The position numbers were made by a program, and so were the translations under genes. Below, piece by piece: positions 8,603-16,644 of a DNA stretch of 64,000 bases. How positions within the stretch are numbered: position 1 is the first letter of the stretch; the number at the start of each line of letters is the position of its first letter. A model generated the notes under the pieces. The model saw nothing but the letters and a program-made list of their open reading frames with translations, had not been told where the DNA came from and did not search any database. The stretch is from Taklimakanibacter sp050251035 (GTDB taxonomy: Bacteria > Pseudomonadota > Alphaproteobacteria > Rhizobiales > Aestuariivirgaceae), in assembly GCA_050251035.1 (NCBI GenBank), contig JBFWNN010000012.1:1-64000 (forward strand), written 5' to 3'.

Positions 8603-10258
8603 TCATCGCTGGCTCGTCCGCCAGTCGGGATTGATCCACGGCTCCTGGTTGGAGGCGGGGAGCGGTTCACGGCCGAGAATATGATCGGAGGCCTTCTCGC
8701 CGATCATGATCGAGGGCGCGTTGAGATTGCCGTTGGTGATGCGCGGCATGATCGATGAATCGGCGACGCGCAAGTTCTCCAGGCCGATGACGCGGCATTC
8801 GGGGTCGACCACCGCCAGGGGATCGGACGCCTCCCCCATGCGGCAGGTGCCGCACGGATGGAAGGCGCTCTCGCAATGGTCGCGGATGAAGCCGTCGAGC
8901 TCGGCGTCGCTTTGCAGATCGGCGCCCGGCTGGATCTCGCGGCCCTTATAGGGCCTGAGCGCCTCCTGCTCGAAGATTTCGCGCGTCAGGCGCATGGCGG
9001 TGCGGAACTCGGTCCAATCGTCGGGATGCGACATATAATTGAACCTGATGACGGGCGCTTCCCTTGGCTCACCCGATTTCGCCTGCACGAAGCCGCGCGA
9101 TTTCGAGCGCATCGGCCCGACATGGACCTGGAAGGAATGGCCCGATGCCGCGGCCTTGCCGTCATAGCGGATGGCGATGGGCAGGAAGTGATATTCGATG
9201 TCGGGATATTCGACGCCGGCGGCCGAGCGGATGAAGCCGCAGCTCTCGAAATGATTGGTGGCGCCGAGGCCCGTCTTGAACAGCAGCCATTCGAGACCGA
9301 TGAGACCTTTGGAAAAGAGGTTGAGGCTCGGCAGCAGGGACACGGGCTTGAGCGATTCGAGCTGGAAATAGACCTCGAGATGATCCTGGAGGTTCTGCCC
9401 GACGCCCGGCAGCTCGTGCCGCGGCGCGACGCCGATCGACTTGAGATGGACGGGATCGCCGATGCCGGAGATCTGCAAGAGCTTGGGCGAGTTGATCGAA
9501 CTCGCCGCCAGGACGACCTCGCGGCGCGCCTGCGCCTTGAGGATCTCGCCGCCGCGCTCATATTCGACGCCGGAGGCGCGCCGGCCGTCGATCAGGATGC
9601 GGCGCACGAAGGCGCGGGAGACGAGCTTGACATTGGGTCGCCTGAGGGCGGGGCGCAGATAGGCATTGGCGGCCGACCAGCGCCGGCCCTGCCAGATGGT
9701 GCGCTCCATGGCGCCGAAGCCTTCCTGGCGGCGGCCATTGTAATCCTCGGTGACGGGATAGCCCGCCTGGCGGCCGGCCTCGATGAAGGCCTGATAGAGC
9801 GGGTTCTTGCGTGCCCCGCGCGTCACATGCAGCGGGCCGTCGCTGCCGCGCCAGCCGTCCTCACCGCCATGCGAGCTCTCGAGCCGCTTGTAATAGGGCA
9901 GCACATGGCGGTAGCCCCAGCCCGTGGCGCCCAGCTCCTCCCAGGCGTCGAAGTCCCTGGCATGGCCTCTGACATAGACCATGCCGTTGATCGAGGAGGA
10001 GCCGCCGATGACCTTGCCGCGCGGCGTGACCAGGCGGCGCCCGCCGAGCGCCGGCTCGGCTTCGGCGACGAAGCCCCAGTCATAGGTCGACATGTTCATC
10101 GGGTAGGAGAGGGCCGAAGGCATCTGGATCAGCGGGCCGATGTCGGTGCCGCCATATTCGAGCACCAGCACGCTGTGGCGGCCGTCCTCCGACAGGCGAT
10201 AGGCCATGGCCGAACCGGCCGAGCCCGAGCCGATGATGATGAAGTCGAACGACTCCAT
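8603..10258 (-). CDS. betA: GMC oxidoreductase, choline dehydrogenase-like
   Basis: The 551-residue FAD enzyme has the N-terminal dinucleotide fold FIIIGSGSAGSAMAYRL, GMC signature 1 (RGKVIGGSSSINGMVY, about residues 80-95), signature 2 (ASSINSPKLLQISGIG) and the catalytic FHPCGTCRMG (His467) with the NGNLNAPSIMIGEK tail typical of BetA. It would oxidise choline or a similar primary alcohol at the membrane. GGGGAG lies four bases before the ATG. No betB or betI is adjacent; an RpiR regulator sits just upstream, so another alcohol is possible. Confidence 0.85.
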   Translation of the reverse strand: MESFDFIIIGSGSAGSAMAYRLSEDGRHSVLVLEYGGTDIGPLIQMPSALSYPMNMSTYDWGFVAEAEPALGGRRLVTPRGKVIGGSSSINGMVYVRGHARDFDAWEELGATGWGYRHVLPYYKRLESSHGGEDGWRGSDGPLHVTRGARKNPLYQAFIEAGRQAGYPVTEDYNGRRQEGFGAMERTIWQGRRWSAANAYLRPALRRPNVKLVSRAFVRRILIDGRRASGVEYERGGEILKAQARREVVLAASSINSPKLLQISGIGDPVHLKSIGVAPRHELPGVGQNLQDHLEVYFQLESLKPVSLLPSLNLFSKGLIGLEWLLFKTGLGATNHFESCGFIRSAAGVEYPDIEYHFLPIAIRYDGKAAASGHSFQVHVGPMRSKSRGFVQAKSGEPREAPVIRFNYMSHPDDWTEFRTAMRLTREIFEQEALRPYKGREIQPGADLQSDAELDGFIRDHCESAFHPCGTCRMGEASDPLAVVDPECRVIGLENLRVADSSIMPRITNGNLNAPSIMIGEKASDHILGREPLPASNQEPWINPDWRTSQR

Positions 10259-10344
10259 TGAACTCCCCTAAAACGCGTCCCGCTTATGGTTTTTGGTGAC
10301 GCGGAGGGTAGTGGATGGCACGGGCCAAAGCCCGGCGCAATACG

Positions 10345-11262
10345 TCATGACGAGGGCCGGTTGCGGCGTGAGCGCGCCCCCGAACCGGAGCCCTTGCCGG
10401 GGAGCGCGCTGGTCAGGCCTTCGAGCTCGCGGATGCGCTGTTCCGTTTCGGGCCAGCGGCGGTCGACGATGTCGGCGATCAGCGCCTCGATCATGAACAG
10501 GGTGGCGACGTTGGAATCCCAGCCCGAGGGCGCATCGATGCGCAAGGGAAAGGCATGGGCCGCCAGGCCGGCGATGGGCGACATCCACTGGTCGGTGAAC
10601 AGCACGATCCGGACCTTGCGCGCATGCGCCAGCCTTGCGAATTCGGCAAGGCGCTGGTCATAGCGGCGGACGTCGAAGGCGATGAGCACGTCGCCGCGCT
10701 GCATATTGAGAAGATACTGCGGCCAGGCGGCGGGCAATGCCGGCATCAGCGTCACCTGCGGTCGGATCATGTGCAGGTGGGTATGAAAATATTCGGCGAG
10801 CGGCCTGGTGATGCGGCCGCCGACGATGTGAACGCCGTGACGGTGGTCGGCGATGAGATCGGCGAGGCCGTCGAAGCTGCGGTGATCGACGAGCTTGAGC
10901 GAGCCGCGCAGATTCTCCATCACCGCATCGGCGAAGCGGTTGAGCACATGGGCGTCGGGCGCGTCATGCGACCAGCGCTTATGGCGGGCGATCGGGTCCT
11001 GCAGCTGGGCGGACACCTCGCCGCGCAGGGCCGCCTGGAAGGAGGGAAAGCCGGCGAAGCCCAGCTTCTTGGCGAGGCGCAAGGCGGTGGGCGTCGAGAC
11101 CTTCGCCGCCTTGGCGAATTCGGTGATGCTGGACAGGCCGGCGACCGGATAGCTGGCGAGCAGCGCGTTGGCGAGCTTGTGCTCGGCCGGCGTCAGGCGG
11201 GTCGCGGCCAGCCGGATGCGCTCGGCGACGGTCTGCGGTTTCGCTTGGGCCCTCGATGTCAT
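10345..11262 (-). CDS. MurR/RpiR family transcriptional regulator
   Basis: The 305-residue protein has an N-terminal HTH_6 domain (about residues 12-85, with SSITEFAKAAKVSTPTALR as the helix-turn-helix) and a SIS sugar-phosphate-like domain (about 125-260, with GVHIVGGRITRPLAEY). RpiR regulators sense phosphorylated or related small molecules. It lies 86 bases upstream of the GMC gene in the same direction and is divergent from the N-formylglutamate-amidohydrolase-like gene, so either neighbour could be its target. Confidence 0.88.
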   Translation of the reverse strand: MTSRAQAKPQTVAERIRLAATRLTPAEHKLANALLASYPVAGLSSITEFAKAAKVSTPTALRLAKKLGFAGFPSFQAALRGEVSAQLQDPIARHKRWSHDAPDAHVLNRFADAVMENLRGSLKLVDHRSFDGLADLIADHRHGVHIVGGRITRPLAEYFHTHLHMIRPQVTLMPALPAAWPQYLLNMQRGDVLIAFDVRRYDQRLAEFARLAHARKVRIVLFTDQWMSPIAGLAAHAFPLRIDAPSGWDSNVATLFMIEALIADIVDRRWPETEQRIRELEGLTSALPGKGSGSGARSRRNRPSS

Positions 11263-11342
11263 GCACAGGTCTTGTAACGAATTTGACAGGCCAAGGGCAA
11301 TCTGAAATGATCGTTTCCAGAGGGACAGGGAGATCGATCTCC

Positions 11343-12122
11343 ATGAGCGGGCTGCTCCGCCCCGACGAGGGCGAGCCGGTTGTCGTCGTCAATGAGCAGG
11401 GGCCGTCGCCGGTCGTGCTGGTGTGCGAGCATGCCGGCAAGGTCATTCCGAAGTCATTGGGATCGCTGGGGCTTCCGCCGGAAGACCTCACCCGCCATAT
11501 CGCCTGGGACATCGGCGCCGAAGCGGTGGCGCGGGAGCTTGCGCGGGCGCTCGACGCGCCCTTGCTGCTGCAGCGCTATTCGCGCCTCGTCTATGACTGT
11601 AACCGGCCGCCCGAATCGCTCGACGCGATGCCGATTGTGAGCGAGACGACCCGCGTTCCAGGCAATGAGCACTTGGCGCCTGACGGCCGGCTTGCCCGTA
11701 TCCGCGACATCTACCGTCCATTCCATGACGGCGTGGCGCGACTCCTCGATGAACGCGCCAGCCGCGGCGTCGCCTCGCTGTTCGTCACGATCCACAGCTT
11801 CACCCCGGTCTATAAGGGCAAGCGACGCGCGCTCGATCTGGGCGTGCTCCATGACCGCGACACACGGCTTGCCGACGAGCTCATCGCCGCGTTCGGCCGG
11901 ATGGACGACATCGCCGTCAGGCGCAATGAGCCCTATGGGCCGCAAGACGGCGTGTGCCACACGCTCAATCTGCATGCAGCCCCCAGGGGACTTCGTTACG
12001 CCATGCTGGAAATCCGCAACGATCTCATCGCCCAGGCGGCCGGGCAAAAGTCATGGGCGAAACGCCTTGCCGGAGTTTTCAGGACGCTCGCCGTGCCAGA
12101 GGCGCGGCGCCAAGCCTCATAG
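11343..12122 (+). CDS. N-formylglutamate amidohydrolase family protein
   Basis: The 259-residue protein carries the family landmarks VLVCEHAGKVIP, YSRLVYDCNRPP, FVTIHSFTP and LEIRNDLI, which include the zinc ligands. Family members remove formate from N-formyl-L-glutamate in histidine breakdown, but no hut genes are nearby. Here it precedes a GlnT-like gamma-glutamyl ligase, so it might act on a gamma-glutamyl or N-acyl glutamate intermediate (inference). Start chosen at ATG 11343 after GGGAG; ATG 11307 after AAGGG is an alternative adding 12 residues. Confidence 0.82.
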   Translation: MSGLLRPDEGEPVVVVNEQGPSPVVLVCEHAGKVIPKSLGSLGLPPEDLTRHIAWDIGAEAVARELARALDAPLLLQRYSRLVYDCNRPPESLDAMPIVSETTRVPGNEHLAPDGRLARIRDIYRPFHDGVARLLDERASRGVASLFVTIHSFTPVYKGKRRALDLGVLHDRDTRLADELIAAFGRMDDIAVRRNEPYGPQDGVCHTLNLHAAPRGLRYAMLEIRNDLIAQAAGQKSWAKRLAGVFRTLAVPEARRQAS

Positions 12123-12150
12123 GACGTGTGCGGACAACAGGAGGGAATTC

Positions 12151-12240
12151 ATGTCTCAGACTGTGAGCGGCTACGTCAGGGTTGACGGGAGACGACGGCG
12201 GCGCGGGGATAGCCCTCGCGCTGCTTTTCATTTTGCATGA
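12151..12240 (+). CDS. Possible 29-residue leader peptide with an arginine run
   Basis: A short frame, MSQTVSGYVRVDG followed by five consecutive Arg codons, opens behind one of the strongest ribosome-binding sites in the window (AGGAGGGA, 4-5 bases from ATG). It ends 13 bases before the GlnT-like gene's ATG. Its position and codon run resemble a leader peptide controlling the downstream amine-metabolism operon, but no homologue is known to me and conservation is unchecked. It might also be a chance frame. Confidence 0.35.
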   Translation: MSQTVSGYVRVDGRRRRRGDSPRAAFHFA

Positions 12241-12253
12241 TCACGAGGGACAC

Positions 12254-13630
12254 ATGGTTCAAGGCATGCTGACGCTCGCCCAGCTCAAGAAAGAGGTTGC
12301 GGCGGGCACAATCGACACGGTCGTTGCGGCACTTCCCGACATGCAGGGCCGCCTCATGGGCAAGCGCTTCCATGCGCAGTATTTCGTCGACGGCGCCTAT
12401 GAGGAGACGCATGGCTGCAACTATCTGCTCACCGTCGACATCGATATGGAGCCGGTGCCGGGCTACAAGGCGGCAAGCTGGCAGCAGGGCTATGGCGATT
12501 TCGTCCTCAAGCCGGATCTCGCCACCCTGCGGGCGACGCCATGGCTCGAGAAGACGGCGCTGGTGCTGTGCGACGTGCTCGACCACCACGATCATTCGCC
12601 GGTGCCGCATGCGCCGCGCAACATCCTCAAACGGCAGATCGAGCGCCTCACCAGGATGAAGATGAAGGCCTATATGGCCTCCGAGCTCGAATTCTTCCTG
12701 TTCGACGAGAGCTATGAGAGCGCGCACCAGAAGGGCTACGCCAATCTCGCAACTTCGAGCCACTATATCGAGGACTATCACATCCTGCAGACGACCAAGG
12801 AAGAAGGCGTGATGCGGGCGATCCGCAACGGCATCGCCGGCGCCGGCATCCCGGTCGAGAACTCCAAGGGCGAGGCGGGGCCGGGCCAGGAAGAAATCAA
12901 TGTCAAATATGCCGAGGCGCTCGACATGGCGGACCGGCATGTCATCCTCAAGAACGGCTGCAAGGAGATCGCCTGGTCGCTGGGCAAGGCCATCACCTTC
13001 ATGGCCAAGTGGAATTACGGCCTCGCCGGCAACTCCTCCCATATCCACCAGAGCCTGTGGTCGCTCGACGGCAAGACCTCGATGTTCCACGACCCCAAGG
13101 GCGATCACGGCATGTCGCCCTTGATGAAGCACTATCTCGCGGGGCTTCTCGCCCATGCAAGCGAGCTCACCTATTTCCTGGCACCCTATGTCAACTCCTA
13201 CAAGCGCTTCATCGCCGGCACTTTCGCGCCGACGCGGGCGATCTGGAGCTTCGACAACCGCACCGCGGGCTACCGCCTGTGCGGCGCCGACACGAAGGCG
13301 GTCCGGGTCGAATGCCGGGTCGGCGGCGCCGACCTCAATCCCTATCTTGCCTTCGCCGCCCTCATCGCCGCGGGCCTCGACGGCATCGACAAGAAAATGG
13401 CGCTCGAGCCCGCCTTCACCGGCGACGCCTACGACAAATCGAAGAAGCTGCGCGAGATCCCCAAGACCTTGCGCGATGCGACCGAGCTTCTCGACAAATC
13501 GAAGTTCCTGCGCGCCGCCTTCGGCGACCAGGTCATCGACCACTATGTGCACACGGCGAAATGGGAGCAGTTCGAATATGACCGGCGCATCACCGACTGG
13601 GAAGTGAAGCGCGGCTTCGAACAATATTGA
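12254..13630 (+). CDS. GlnT-type glutamine synthetase / gamma-glutamylamide ligase
   Basis: The 458-residue glutamine-synthetase-family protein has metal and ATP motifs SELEFFLF, GPGQEEINVKYAEALDMAD, GNSSHIHQSLW, VNSYKRF and VECRVGGADLNPYL. It belongs to the GlnT-like group, which includes ligases that attach glutamate to small amines or amino alcohols. Start at ATG 12254 (GAGGGA directly upstream); the longer frame from 12182 looks non-coding. It is first of three tightly spaced genes with an aldehyde dehydrogenase (12-base gap) and an iron alcohol dehydrogenase, which suggests oxidation of a gamma-glutamylated amino alcohol. Confidence 0.87.
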   Translation: MVQGMLTLAQLKKEVAAGTIDTVVAALPDMQGRLMGKRFHAQYFVDGAYEETHGCNYLLTVDIDMEPVPGYKAASWQQGYGDFVLKPDLATLRATPWLEKTALVLCDVLDHHDHSPVPHAPRNILKRQIERLTRMKMKAYMASELEFFLFDESYESAHQKGYANLATSSHYIEDYHILQTTKEEGVMRAIRNGIAGAGIPVENSKGEAGPGQEEINVKYAEALDMADRHVILKNGCKEIAWSLGKAITFMAKWNYGLAGNSSHIHQSLWSLDGKTSMFHDPKGDHGMSPLMKHYLAGLLAHASELTYFLAPYVNSYKRFIAGTFAPTRAIWSFDNRTAGYRLCGADTKAVRVECRVGGADLNPYLAFAALIAAGLDGIDKKMALEPAFTGDAYDKSKKLREIPKTLRDATELLDKSKFLRAAFGDQVIDHYVHTAKWEQFEYDRRITDWEVKRGFEQY

Positions 13631-13642
13631 GAGAGGTGAGGC

Positions 13643-15037
13643 GTGGCAGACAAGATCAAATGCGTATCACCGGTCGACGGCTCGGTCTATGCCGAGCGTC
13701 CGCTGGCGAAGAAGAAGGACATGCTCGCGGCCTTCGCGGCGGCGGGCGCGACCCAGGACAAATGGCAGCGCGTGCCGATCAAGGAACGGGCCGCCTATTG
13801 CTCGGCGGTGGTCGATGCCATGCTCGCCATGAAGGACGAGATCGTCCCTGAGCTCGCTTGGCAGATGGGGCGGCCCATCCGCTATGGGGCGGGCGAGCTT
13901 CGCGGCTTCGAGGAGCGCGCCCGCCATATGATCGCGATCGCCGAAAGGGCGCTTGCCGATATCGACCCCGAGCCCAAGGAAGGCTTCCTGCGCTATATCA
14001 GGCGTGAGCCCCTGGGCGTCGTCTTCACCATCGCCCCCTGGAACTATCCTTATCTGACGGCGGTCAATTCGATCATCCCGGCGCTGATGGCGGGCAATGC
14101 GGTCGTCCTCAAACATGCGGCGCAGACGATCCTGGTCGGCGAGCGTTTCGCCAAAGCCTGCCAGGCGGCGGGGTTGCCCAAGGGCGTCTTCCACAATCTG
14201 GTGCTGTCGCATGAGCAGACGGCCGAGATCATTTCGGGGCGCCATGCCGATATGGTGTGCTTCACCGGCTCCGTCGCCGGCGGCAAGGCGATGGAAGAGG
14301 CAGCGGCCGGTCGCTTCATCAATGTCGGGCTCGAGCTCGGCGGCAAGGACCCGGCCTATGTGCGTCCCGACGCCAACATGGCGCATGCGGTCGAGAACCT
14401 GGTCGATGGCGCCTTCTTCAATTCGGGCCAGAGCTGCTGCGGCATCGAGCGCATCTATGTGCACAAGAAAGTGTGGGGCGACTTCATCGACGGTTTCGTC
14501 GACCTGACGAAGAAATATGTGCTGGGCTCGCCGCTCGAGGAGGCAACGACGCTGGGGCCGATGGTGAAGCCGGAGGCGGCCGATTTCGTGCGCAAGCAGA
14601 TCGCGTCGGCGGTGAGGGGCGGGGCCAAGGCCCATATCGACCCCAAGAGCTTCGCGCTTGACCGCAAGGGCTCGGCCTATATGGCGCCGCAAGTCCTCAC
14701 CTCGGTCAATCACCAGATGTCGGTGATGACGGAGGAGAGTTTTGGTCCGGTCGTCGGCATCATGAAGGTGAGCGACGACAAGGAGGCGATCTCTCTCATG
14801 AATGATTCGCCCTATGGCCTCACCGCCGCGATCTGGACCGAAGATGCCGAGGCCGCCCAGAAGATCGGCCATGAGATCGAGACCGGCACGGTGTTCATGA
14901 ACCGCTGCGACTATCTCGATCCGGCCTTGACCTGGACCGGCGTCAAGGATACGGGCCGCGGCGCCACACTGTCCGTCATCGGCTACGAGGCCCTGACGCG
15001 CCCCAAGAGCTTTCATCTGAGAACGAAGACGAGCTGA
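13643..15037 (+). CDS. NAD(P)+-dependent aldehyde dehydrogenase
   Basis: The 464-residue ALDH-superfamily enzyme has catalytic Cys265 in NSGQSCCG and general base Glu231 in LELGGKDP, plus the FTIAPWNYPYL cofactor motif. Translation starts at GTG 13643 behind GAGAGGTGAG. It would oxidise the aldehyde made by the iron alcohol dehydrogenase encoded six bases downstream. Operon membership with the GlnT-like ligase suggests a gamma-glutamyl-aminoaldehyde substrate (inference). Confidence 0.92.
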   Translation: MADKIKCVSPVDGSVYAERPLAKKKDMLAAFAAAGATQDKWQRVPIKERAAYCSAVVDAMLAMKDEIVPELAWQMGRPIRYGAGELRGFEERARHMIAIAERALADIDPEPKEGFLRYIRREPLGVVFTIAPWNYPYLTAVNSIIPALMAGNAVVLKHAAQTILVGERFAKACQAAGLPKGVFHNLVLSHEQTAEIISGRHADMVCFTGSVAGGKAMEEAAAGRFINVGLELGGKDPAYVRPDANMAHAVENLVDGAFFNSGQSCCGIERIYVHKKVWGDFIDGFVDLTKKYVLGSPLEEATTLGPMVKPEAADFVRKQIASAVRGGAKAHIDPKSFALDRKGSAYMAPQVLTSVNHQMSVMTEESFGPVVGIMKVSDDKEAISLMNDSPYGLTAAIWTEDAEAAQKIGHEIETGTVFMNRCDYLDPALTWTGVKDTGRGATLSVIGYEALTRPKSFHLRTKTS

Positions 15038-15043
15038 AAATCC

Positions 15044-16204
15044 ATGACCATTCCAAACCGCAATCTCAATTTCCCCACCGCCATCAAATTCGGCAATGGC
15101 CGCATCAAGGAGCTGGCTGAATTGTGCAAGGCCAACGGCATCAAGCGGCCGCTCTTCGTCACCGATCCGGGCCTCGCCTCGATGCCGATGGTTCAGGCGA
15201 TCCTCGCCGACCTCAAGCAGGCGGGCCTCGGCGTCGCCTTGTTCTCCGACGTCAGGCCCAATCCGATCGAGGCCAATGTCCATGCCGGCGTCAAGGCCTA
15301 CAAGGCCGGCAAGCATGACGGTGTCATCGCCTTCGGCGGCGGCTCGGGCCTCGACATCGGCAAGCTCATCGCGCTGATGCACGGCCAGAAGATATCGGTC
15401 TTCGACCTCGAGGATATCGGCGACTGGTGGACCAGGGCCGACGCGGCCAAGATCTCGCCGATCATCGCCGTGCCGACCACGGCCGGCACCGGCTCGGAAG
15501 TGGGGCGCGCCGGCGTCGTCACCCATCCCGAGACGCATGAGAAGAAGATCATCTTCCACCCGGCGATCATGCCGAAAGTGGCGCTGCTCGACCCCGAACT
15601 CTCGGTCGGCCTGCCGCCCAAGCTCACGGCGGCGACCGGCATGGACGCGCTCGCCCATTGCCTCGAAGCCTATTGCGCGCCCTTCTATCATCCGCTCGCC
15701 AAGGGGGTGGCGCTCGAAGGCATGGCGTTGGTCAAGGACAATCTCGCCAAGGCGGTGAAGAAGGGCAAGGACATCGACGCGCGCGGCAACATGCTGGTGG
15801 CGTCCACGATGGGCGCCACCGCCTTCCAGCGCGGCCTCGGCGCCATCCATGCGTTGTCGCACCCCTTCGGCGGCCTCTATGACGCGCATCACGGCCTGCT
15901 CAACGGCATCGTCATGCCCTATGTGCTCAAGGCCAATGCCAAGAAGATCGACAAGGAAATCGAGCGCGCCGCGGCCTATCTCGGCATCAAGGGTGGCTTC
16001 AACGGCTTCCTCAAATGGATATTGGCCCTGCGCAAGGAGATCGGCATCCCGCACAAGCTCGCCGATATCGGCATCGACACCAAGCGCCTCGACGAGGTGG
16101 CGAAGATGGCGATCAAGGACCCCTCCGCCGGCGGCAACCCGATCCAGTTCAGCGAGAAGCAGTACAAGGCGCTGGCCCGGAAATGCGTGACGGGCGATCT
16201 TTAG
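15044..16204 (+). CDS. Iron-containing alcohol dehydrogenase
   Basis: The 386-residue protein of the Fe-ADH family has GGGSGLDIGK for NAD binding (about residues 98-107), PTTAGTGSEVGR, and the metal-ligand motifs DALAHCLEAY and HALSHPFGGLYDAHHG. It likely interconverts a primary alcohol and aldehyde as the partner of the upstream aldehyde dehydrogenase. The stop overlaps the stop of the convergent PCuAC-like gene. Confidence 0.92.
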   Translation: MTIPNRNLNFPTAIKFGNGRIKELAELCKANGIKRPLFVTDPGLASMPMVQAILADLKQAGLGVALFSDVRPNPIEANVHAGVKAYKAGKHDGVIAFGGGSGLDIGKLIALMHGQKISVFDLEDIGDWWTRADAAKISPIIAVPTTAGTGSEVGRAGVVTHPETHEKKIIFHPAIMPKVALLDPELSVGLPPKLTAATGMDALAHCLEAYCAPFYHPLAKGVALEGMALVKDNLAKAVKKGKDIDARGNMLVASTMGATAFQRGLGAIHALSHPFGGLYDAHHGLLNGIVMPYVLKANAKKIDKEIERAAAYLGIKGGFNGFLKWILALRKEIGIPHKLADIGIDTKRLDEVAKMAIKDPSAGGNPIQFSEKQYKALARKCVTGDL

Positions 16205-16644
16205 TGCCCTGAGCCGTCCTCGACGATCACTTCAACGGTCGTCTCACCGGCGTTGAGGAAGTCCAGGATCATCTCGAAGCGGTCGCCGGCCTTCAACTCT
16301 CTGGTCAGGCCGATGAGGCGGAGATGGCGGGCGCCCTTGCGCATGGCGACCGGCTTGCCCGGCAGAAGCTCGACCGACTTCAGCGGCGGATCGTCGTAGC
16401 GGTTGTTCTGGCGCAATTCGATGAGCGCGCAGATGTCCGCGCGCGCCGCGACGAGCGCATCGGCCTCCTGGCCGCGATTGGAGAAGGGCACGAAGACCTG
16501 GGTCTCGTTCGTCGCGGACGGCAGGCCCCAGACATGGCCGATGGCGATGGCGCCCGCCTTGTAGGAATGCGCCGCGGCGCCGGCGGCGAAGGGCAAAGCG
16601 AGGGTCGACAGGAGAAGAGCACGGCGGCTCGGCATGGCGCTCAC
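16201..16644 (-). CDS. PCuAC-like (DUF461) periplasmic protein with degenerate copper motif
   Basis: The 147-residue protein has an N-terminal export signal (MPSRRALLLSTLALPFAAG). The rest follows the PCu(A)C copper-chaperone fold: ETQVFVPFSNRG early, then ELLPGKPVAMRKGARHLRL and LKAGDRFEMILDF. Canonical chaperones bind Cu(I) with a His-Met pair in HEM and a second HxM motif; here those positions read IELRQ and HLRL, so the methionines are missing. The GTG start at 16644 overlaps the transporter stop; ATG 16635 is an alternative. Co-location with NicO and ZnuA suggests a different metal or an accessory role. Confidence 0.75.
   Translation of the reverse strand: MSAMPSRRALLLSTLALPFAAGAAAHSYKAGAIAIGHVWGLPSATNETQVFVPFSNRGQEADALVAARADICALIELRQNNRYDDPPLKSVELLPGKPVAMRKGARHLRLIGLTRELKAGDRFEMILDFLNAGETTVEVIVEDGSGH

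Noticed and set aside
13667..16054. Very long minus-strand open frame of about 795 codons opposite the aldehyde and alcohol dehydrogenase genes
   Set aside because: It is the antisense shadow of two well-recognised genes in GC-rich DNA; its translation is Arg/His/Gly-rich with no family resemblance. The same applies to the long minus-strand frames at 12176-13624, 41554-43624, 46417-48099 and 58834-60912.
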